Positions 57,972-64,000 of a stretch of 64,000 nucleotides of DNA are shown one piece after another. Source of the stretch: Bathynomus jamesi (Eukaryota; Arthropoda; Malacostraca; Isopoda; Cirolanidae); assembly GCA_023014485.1 (NCBI GenBank), contig JAJOZX010000880.1, positions 62,001 to 126,000 on the forward strand, given 5' to 3'. Position 1 is the first letter of the stretch, and each line of letters starts with the position of its first letter. The position numbers were made by a program, and so were the translations under genes. The notes under the pieces were generated by a model. It saw only the letters and a program-made list of their open reading frames with translations. It was not told where the DNA came from and searched no databases.

Positions 57972-58626
57972 TCTGGAATATACACCGTTTCAGGCTCGTT
58001 TGGAAATATATTCGTTCGCAGAAGCACTCTAAACGTGTTTCGCGGATGAAGGTCGCAAAGCAAATATCCGTAACGCGTGCTTGTAGCTTCTTTATAAACT
58101 TCCAAAAACTCCTTACGCTGATTCGGGAACATTTGATTGGCTAATACCCCAATTTGTGATACATCTCTACGTTGCGCGAATAAGACTAGATATTGCGTAT
58201 TTAACGACACATCGCGCATGTATCTATTTTTGAAAAATAGATTCTGATTGATGAAGAACACGCTTATGTTAAGATGGTGGGAGAATACTGTAAATGTCTC
58301 GGCAAACGTTTTATCCATCTCCAACATGAGATCGTCAATTACAATGATTGTATGTTCATTTCCCTTTAACGAATTAACGTCATATACGCCTTTGTGGAAC
58401 AAAATATCATCTTGGTACTCGTTGAACACTGATTGATACGTCGAATAGCACCATATAACTTTATGCACAAATTTCGAGAACATCTCCCCCTTTTCTTTAA
58501 TGATTTTAACATAAACACAGTTTTACCACATCCTGTAGGTCCATATATAATACATGTGGATGGGCTCGTGAATCTGAATTTTTCTACAGAGTCCATTTCT
58601 AACACGTACACTCCTAAGTGGGTCAT
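57968..58626 (-). CDS. Maverick packaging ATPase (A32/FtsK-HerA type), one frame break
   Basis: The N-terminal frame has CIIYGPTGCGKTVFMLKSL, a Walker A motif. The second frame from about 58483 has HTIIVIDDLMLEMDK, the Walker B, then VFSHHLNISVFFINQNLFFK and the sensor region, where A32-type ATPases have T/H-H-x-x-x-S-V. The break is near 58490 in an A-G homopolymer stretch. It would pump the genome into the capsid. It is divergent from the polymerase, with a short shared upstream region around 58630-58680. Confidence 0.88.
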
Positions 58627-58683
58627 TTACAAAATATTACAAATTTTGAGTGCTGTTCCTTATATTTCTTCTCCCACAGAACC

Positions 58684-61493
58684 GTGAATGACGATGAGGT
58701 AGAGCAGCCCATCATTACGGATGACCTCGACGACAGTGTAGTTGTGATCTCCTCCCCTGCCAACGAACCCTCACCAGCGATACCGGTAACACGTCCAAAG
58801 CGGAGGTATGAGACACACGTCAGGTATAAAGCGACCGAAATACGCGCCTGTTGCACCAGTAATAGATCCCCAACCTCAACCTCTTACGCAACAACCCCCC
58901 CAGCAGCACCTTAATATATCCCTTATTCATCCGCCCCCCCGTTCTGTTAAGTCTACAATAATAGAGCCCCAACCATCAACCTCCTACGCAACACCCCCAT
59001 CAGCAGCACCTTCCGCTAATATACCCCCTAATTCATCCGCCGCCCCCCGTTCTGTTGAGGAAGATATAACGCTCGAATTGGTGCGCTCCGCAGCCCCCAC
59101 CCCAGCCTTGACTAGAAATCGGTATAGAGTCAGGGTCGACCCTAGAGTCATGTATAGCAATGGTATTGAGCGCGGACTACGCCGGGTTGTAGAGCGTATT
59201 ATAGAGTTTGCTCTTCAGAATCGTGACGAGCGTGAAGTCAGGACGAGTCTGTCCTTTGGATTCGGGTCAGATGACGGTGATGTAGACGATTATTGGGTGA
59301 TAGTGCCATTTAGACGTTTGGCGGCTGAAGATGTAGAATATATATTAGGACGTATAATGCAAGCCGCCCAAAGTAGTATAGCCTTCAATATGGACAACTT
59401 CACGGTAAATATTGACCATGTATACCGTGTTGCGGGTCATAGTGCCATACCGTATACTCTTAACTTCAATTCTCGACTATTTACCGAAAGCATATAAACG
59501 TCGATCGTGGTTGCGGCTTTATAGCAGTACTCTTAGCACGTATGTTTACTGTACAAAATACACGAACTCAAAAAATTTGGTTGCCTACAGTCGTGGAGCG
59601 TGCCCGTAAACTAGCTGTAGACTGTGAACTTGAATTTGACTGTAATATGGGTCCTGAAGAGCTGAGAAGGGTAGAACAGGAAATGAATGTCCGCATAGTT
59701 GTGTTTGGGTTGGATGATCGTCGTAGGACTGTATATGTTTTTAAAAAGCTGTGTGAGAGATCGTACAAGACCCCTACTTATTTTAGGATTGTCAGGGACA
59801 ACGTATCTCCCCATCCGTAATATAAGGGGCTTTACGCTAGTTATGACAAAAGTCGAAAATATGGGAGACATCATGATTTGTGTAAGGGGTGCCTCGAGTT
59901 TGCGGATGATATAGTGAGACATTGTAAAGAATGTCACATGGTATGTGAGCAGTGTAAAAGCACCAAATGTGAAAGCCGTGTAGTTGAAGCTGAGAAGAGA
60001 GACTGTGATGTGTGTAGACGCGCATTTTTCAATAATAGCTGTTTTGATTTCCATAAATCAATTGGCACGTGCAGGAAAATGAGAATCTGTGAATGTGGTA
60101 TGTTTCACACAATGGATAATTGGGGAAAATTTAAGCACAAGTGTGACGTAATTCACTGTCCTACATGCCAGGAGGAATATAAGGTGGATGGAGTAAAGCA
60201 TGGTGTTATATGAAAGATGCTAAGCCTAAAAAAACCCTTGTATAACTGTATACTACGATATAGAAACATATACGAACGCTGAAACCAAAGAGGTAATTCC
60301 ACATTTACTTGTGAGCCAGACTATCTGCGATGAGTGTATGGTATCGAATGTGACGAGTGCCCCAAATGTGGTAAACGGACAAACGTTTTTAAAACGAATG
60401 TCAGCGATAGTCCTGTGAAACTATTTGTGTCCTATATTGTCAAGTTAGCCGACAAGTTCAAAAAAATGACTGTGTATATTCTCCCCATAACGGGGCAAAG
60501 TTTGACACGCAGTTCCTTTATAAGGAGTTGCTTGAACACGAATCCTCTGAGATATTTACAGGTGATCCATTGAAAAGAGGCAACAAATTAATACAGATGC
60601 AGATAAGAGGCAATGTACAATTTAAAGATACTTTATTATTCACACCTTGTAAATTAGCAAAGCTACCCAAGGTTATGGGAGTAGCAGCTGAAGTTTCCAA
60701 AGGATACTTCCCTTACACTTTCCTCACCAGCGAGACTAAACTACGTAGGCCCACCACCCCAAACATTATTTGACTGTATGGATGAACGTGAAGACTTTGA
60801 TCGATACTACGACAGTTTTAATGAAAGTAACCCTTATAATATAGCTGATGAATGTGAGCGTTATTGCGTGAATGATGTGCGCGTGCTTAGAGTATGTTTC
60901 CAGGCCTTTAGAAGGATGTACATAGCCCGTTTCAAATGCGATCCACTGCAAGTCGCAACCACCATCGCATCATTATGTTTTACGGTGTTCAAGAATAACT
61001 TCATGCCGAAAGACACCTTAGCCATTATTCACCGAAACAATCCCCGCAGTTACGGGCACAAGGCTATTTACTGGCTCATACACCTACAGCAACAGACAGG
61101 TGTATACATAAAGCACGCCCGCAAACACGGGTGAAGTACCCATTAAGATTAATGGACGTGTTTTTTGGGTTGATGGGTTAAGTGAAAACCGTGTCACTGG
61201 TGTGAAGACTGTGTACTCCTTTAACGGTTGCTGGTGGCATGGATGCCCCCGTCCTGAGTGCGGAATCACCGGAGATATCCACGGTAGGTCTCCTGCCGAC
61301 TGTCTCGCATCAACCCGCACCCGCGATCAACTTATAGGATCACAGTTCACTCACAAAGTCTTGGGAGCATGAATATGATGCACGGATGGAGACAGACGAG
61401 GTGTACCGTGAGGTGTTAGAAAATCTAGAAGAGGAAGAACCATTGTTGTCCCAAGGCGATACGATGACTAAGCTGATTGATGCAGCATTGCTT
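58684..61493 (+). pseudogene. Maverick protein-primed DNA polymerase B, several frame breaks, truncated
   Basis: In order on the + strand: an acidic start (VNDDEVEQPIITDDLDDSVV), a Pro/Gln/Ser linker with a ~105-bp internal duplication (58866-59070), a conserved N-terminal domain (to 59820), Cys-rich zinc-binding motifs (59878-60213), exonuclease motif I (YYDIETYTN, 60260), motif II (HNGAKFDTQF, 60488), motif III (YCVNDVRVLRVC, 60860), then SFNGCWWHGCP (61212). The palm domain with the polymerase aspartates is absent because the sequence ends at about 61493. At least six one-base frame changes occur. It cannot replicate the element as it stands. Confidence 0.87.
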
Positions 61494-61590
61494 GTATATA
61501 TATTAAGTTAAGGTGTGTATATATATCCATCTCATAATTGTAAGGTTAGTGAAAAATTAAATTAATTTAGAGCTAGCATTTTTGAGCTCT

Positions 61591-62017
61591 TGTGGCATCA
61601 TTGTTTGGTCACACTGTGGCATCATTTTGAGACGCTGCGCGTCTTTCTCTCGTTTGTGGAAGGTCGTACGTAAAGGTGTGGTTTGATAGAGAGCTCTCTT
61701 GCAATTCAGTTTGGTTGTTTAGATACATGATTGTTGCATCGTGCAATAGTCCAGGTTGCGTTGTTGTTGCAAGGTTCATAAAGAAGACCACAAATAGTAC
61801 CCTTTTGTTTACCTTTTAAGTTCATGTAATTTAAGGTCTAAGGTAGGCCCGCATCGAGTCAGCAACCCTGAGGTTACCCTGAGGTAGGACCTAATAGGAT
61901 CTCAAATCCGTAAAGTTTAATATAGCTTAACTTGGGCTTTAGGTAGAACTTGCCCTTAGAATTTGGCCGTTCACGGCTCAGCTGGGATTTCGAACCCGAC
62001 AAATAAATAAAATAACA
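61591..62017 (+). repeat. probable 5' LTR of a BEL/Pao retrotransposon
   Basis: It starts TGTGGCATCATTG and ends ATAACA directly before the primer-binding site, in the usual TG...CA form. The left end is uncertain: TGTGGCATCA recurs at 61615, and bases 61494-61590 between the broken polymerase and this point are AT-rich. The 3' LTR lies beyond the window. Confidence 0.6.
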
Positions 62018-62036
62018 TGGTCCTTCGAACCGGATT
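62018..62036 (+). promoter_or_regulatory. primer-binding site, tRNA-Tyr type
   Basis: TGGTCCTTCGAACCGGATT is the complement of a tRNA 3' end beginning with CCA. It fits eukaryotic tRNA-Tyr (acceptor ...CUCGAAGGA-CCA) with one difference. Reverse transcription of the element would start here. Confidence 0.75.
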
Positions 62037-62099
62037 TCTACCCCAAGACTGAGTCAGTGACCATTTTTCGGCAAAGTTCTGATGTGCAAATTGTATCCC

Positions 62100-62585
62100 A
62101 AGTTAGCCTAGACGGGTTGAGTATTATTGAGTTAGGTCCCAGGGTAAAAAGTTTGGTCGCCCAATTGCGAAACTTGGCCAGTCGTCTGTCGTTTTTGCCT
62201 ACTTTTTTTTCCGTTTGGTTAATTTTGGGTTATTATTGAATTAAGGTCCCAGGGTAAAGTTTGGTCGCCCAATTGCGAAACTTGGCCAGTCTTCTGTCGT
62301 TTTTTGGCCTACTTTTTTTCCGGTTTGGTTAATTTTGGGTTATTATGAATTAAGGTCCCAGGGTAAAGTTTGGTCGCCCAATTGCGAAAAACTTGGCCAG
62401 TCCGTCTGTCGTTTTTGGCCTACTTTTTTTCCGGTTTGGTTAATTTTGGGTTATTATGAATTAAGGTCCAGGGTAAAGTTTGGTCGCCCAATTGCGAACT
62501 TGGCCAGTCGTCTGTCGTTTTTTGGCCTACTTTTTTTCCGGTTTGGTTAATTTTGGGTCATTATTGAATTAAGGTCCTGGGGTGG
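62100..62585 (+). repeat. four tandem copies of a ~112-bp unit in the BEL/Pao leader
   Basis: Copies each contain GGTCGCCCAATTGCGAAACT and GTTTGGTTAATTTTGGGTTA, at about 62155, 62262, 62368 and 62479. They lie between the primer site and gag. Differences are mostly one-base changes in G, T or A runs. Confidence 0.93.
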
Positions 62586-62737
62586 AAAATTTGGTATTCC
62601 ATACTGGTGTTTGGTTATACCCCACTCAGCAATTCAGTTTTATTTGAAAGTAAAAATTTGCGTTTGATCAGTTTGGTTAAGTATTTCTGCCAATTCAGCT
62701 CATTTGTATTGAGCCCAAGGGTTGTTTACATTGAAGA

Positions 62738-63960
62738 TGAGTGCATCTGAATTGAACAAATTTATAAAAAGGAGAAGTGCCTACAAAGGTCTAATTACAA
62801 AGGTCATTGCCACTATAGATTCTGCCATAGAGCAAGAGGATTTACGCTTAGTGACTGCGAAGCTGCCATATTAGAAACTAAAGGTTGCTCTAAGTGAGGT
62901 AAATGTTAAAATTGAGGCTCTTATAGAAGAGGATGAAATAGAAAATAACATAATTTACTTTGAAGAGATTATTGATGATATGACTAACGTAGGCCTCCGA
63001 GCAAAAGAGTTTAGCAGCTCAGTACAGTTAGAGACCAGGTCTAATAATGAAACACAACACTCAACAAATGATGTGTGAAGTTAAGGTTAACAGATCTGTA
63101 GTTCAATTACCGAGGCTTGTACTCAAACCATTTTCTGGGAGTATTCAGGAATGGCAAGGATGGGCAGACAGTTTTCAATCAGCAGTTCTTCTAGTCAAGT
63201 GTTAAGTGCCGTGGAGAAGTTTAATTATTTGCGGTCCCTCTTGGAAGGGAGGCAGCAAAGACTATAGCAGGATTAGCATTAACAGAGGCTAATTATAATG
63301 TGGCTTGGGATATATTAAAGAAACGGTTTGGTAAGCCAGAGATCTTAATTAAAAAGCCACCTCCGGGCACTTTTAACTATACCTCCTGTAATAATCCTAA
63401 TAGTGTCAAGGAGTTACGGCAGTTATATGATGAATTTGAAATTAGAACTAGGTCCCTGGACAACTTGGGTGTAGGAATGGAAAGTATGGTATAATGTTGG
63501 TTCCTACACTGGAGTCTAAATTGCCTAGCTCAATTTTGCTTGAATTAAGTAGGGGACACTCTGCAGAACATGTGTACATCCCCCTTCAGCAGATGTTAAG
63601 TCTTTTAGGCACAGAATTAGCAAGACGAGAGGGAGTTGAGTTTGCACAGTGGGATGGTAAACAAGAGGACAAAGGCAGGCACAGCACCAAAAGTTTCCAC
63701 AAAAAGGAATAGCCCAGGTACAGTGTCAGCTCTACATGCCTCCTCTGAGAATAAAGTAAAGGGAATCCAGGAATGTATATTTGCGAAAGGCAACCACAAG
63801 TCATATAAATGTGAGGTGGCTGAGGCCTTACCCTTTGAGGAAAGAAAGGACAGGGTAACTAAGTCCACAGCATGTTTTAAATGTTTTTGAAAGGTCATAG
63901 AGCAAGGTTTTGTAGTTTAAAATTTTGTGCAAAAAATGTCATGGTAGGCATCAGCCATTA
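62738..63960 (+). pseudogene. BEL/Pao Gag, frame-broken, continuing past the window
   Basis: The ATG at 62738 starts MSASELNKFIKRRSAYKGLI, then a helical region (about 62880-63060). LPRLVLKPFSGSIQEWQGW (63110) is the DUF1759 hallmark, followed by AVEKFNYLRS, then VAWDILKKRFGKPEILI and ESKLPSSILLELSRGHS. Near the end are CIFAKGNHKSYKC and CFKCF, zinc-knuckle-like motifs. At least five frame changes break it. Gag would coat the RNA in virus-like particles; protease, RT and integrase should lie downstream. Confidence 0.87.
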
Positions 63961-64000
63961 TTGTGTGAAAACACTCTTAGTAGCCTACCCCAGAAGTAGA

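Larger units (their letters stand above)
51440..61493. mobile_element. Maverick/Polinton (adintovirus-like) element, right part missing
   Basis: Nine gene positions typical of Mavericks lie in one block: - strand protease, major capsid, basic protein, penton, integrase-chromodomain, two small conserved genes and ATPase; + strand protein-primed polymerase. Genes overlap by a few bases (stop/start overlaps at 57648 and 57971), as in viral operons. The polymerase is cut within its N-terminal half at about 61493, near a BEL/Pao element, so the right end and terminal repeats are not in view. The left end was not fixed; I place it at or before the promoter at 51.4 kb. Confidence 0.92.
61591..64000 (+). 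mobile_element. BEL/Pao LTR retrotransposon, 5' part
   Basis: LTR, tRNA-Tyr-type primer site, tandem-repeat leader and Gag follow each other in the expected order. The element leaves the window at 64000. Its position right behind the truncated polymerase suggests it inserted in the Maverick, in which case the rest of the Maverick would lie past its 3' LTR. Confidence 0.85.

Overview
The window looks like arthropod nuclear DNA, and a crustacean is my best guess. The evidence is intron-containing animal genes with GT-AG junctions, long TA/GA microsatellites, tRNA-headed SINEs, CR1/Jockey-like LINEs whose C-termini resemble copies common in crustaceans, many hAT and Tc1/mariner/rosa elements, a BEL/Pao retrotransposon and a Maverick/Polinton. 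Nothing bacterial is visible. The taxon is inferred, not proven.

Two host genes lie tail to tail, with introns full of transposons. A class A peptide-type GPCR is on the + strand: exons at 7954-8073, 12789-13014, 20146-20413, 20550-20728 and 21724-22108 encode TM2 to the stop codon, and all junction phases agree. The TM1 exon was not found. A GH30 glucosylceramidase (Gba1-like) runs on the - strand from 41824 down to 26206, with a candidate last exon at 22532-22406. Both catalytic glutamates are present. Exon 27579-27688 is one base out of frame at a C run.

Region by region. 1-4600: transposase scrap, then a - strand LINE with three CCCH zinc fingers in ORF1. 5.1-7.5 kb: a hAT deletion derivative and an internally deleted Tc1/mariner-type element. 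7.5-7.9 kb: two SINEs. 8.6-11.1 kb: a dead copy of an uncharacterised multicopy gene family, split by two MITEs. 12 kb: an 11-bp minisatellite. 13-21 kb: MITEs and a 2.9-kb hAT with perfect target-site duplication (TSD). 22.7-35 kb: degraded elements, a LINE nested in a LINE, fold-back MITEs. 35-42 kb: a MITE nested in a MITE, Tc1 and mariner wrecks. 43.0-44.4 kb: an apparently intact DD41D (rosa/Visitor-type) transposon with 24-bp perfect terminal inverted repeats (TIRs). 44.4-51.3 kb: satellites, fold-backs, Maverick integrase fragments and four copies of a ~430-bp repeat.

51.4-61.5 kb is the most notable block: a Maverick/Polinton (adintovirus-like) with adenain-type protease, major capsid, basic core-like protein, penton, integrase with chromodomain, two small conserved proteins and packaging ATPase on the - strand, and a protein-primed family B DNA polymerase on the + strand. 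At its left end is a textbook CCAAT/GC/TATA promoter in front of a small gene built from duplicated modules that end in splice donors. The polymerase is cut off near 61.49 kb, close to a BEL/Pao element (LTR about 61591-62017, tRNA-Tyr-type primer site) that runs out of the window.

Many reading-frame breaks in otherwise well-conserved genes, including the host Gba1, are one-base shifts next to mononucleotide runs. Sequence error is therefore as likely as real decay for several of them.
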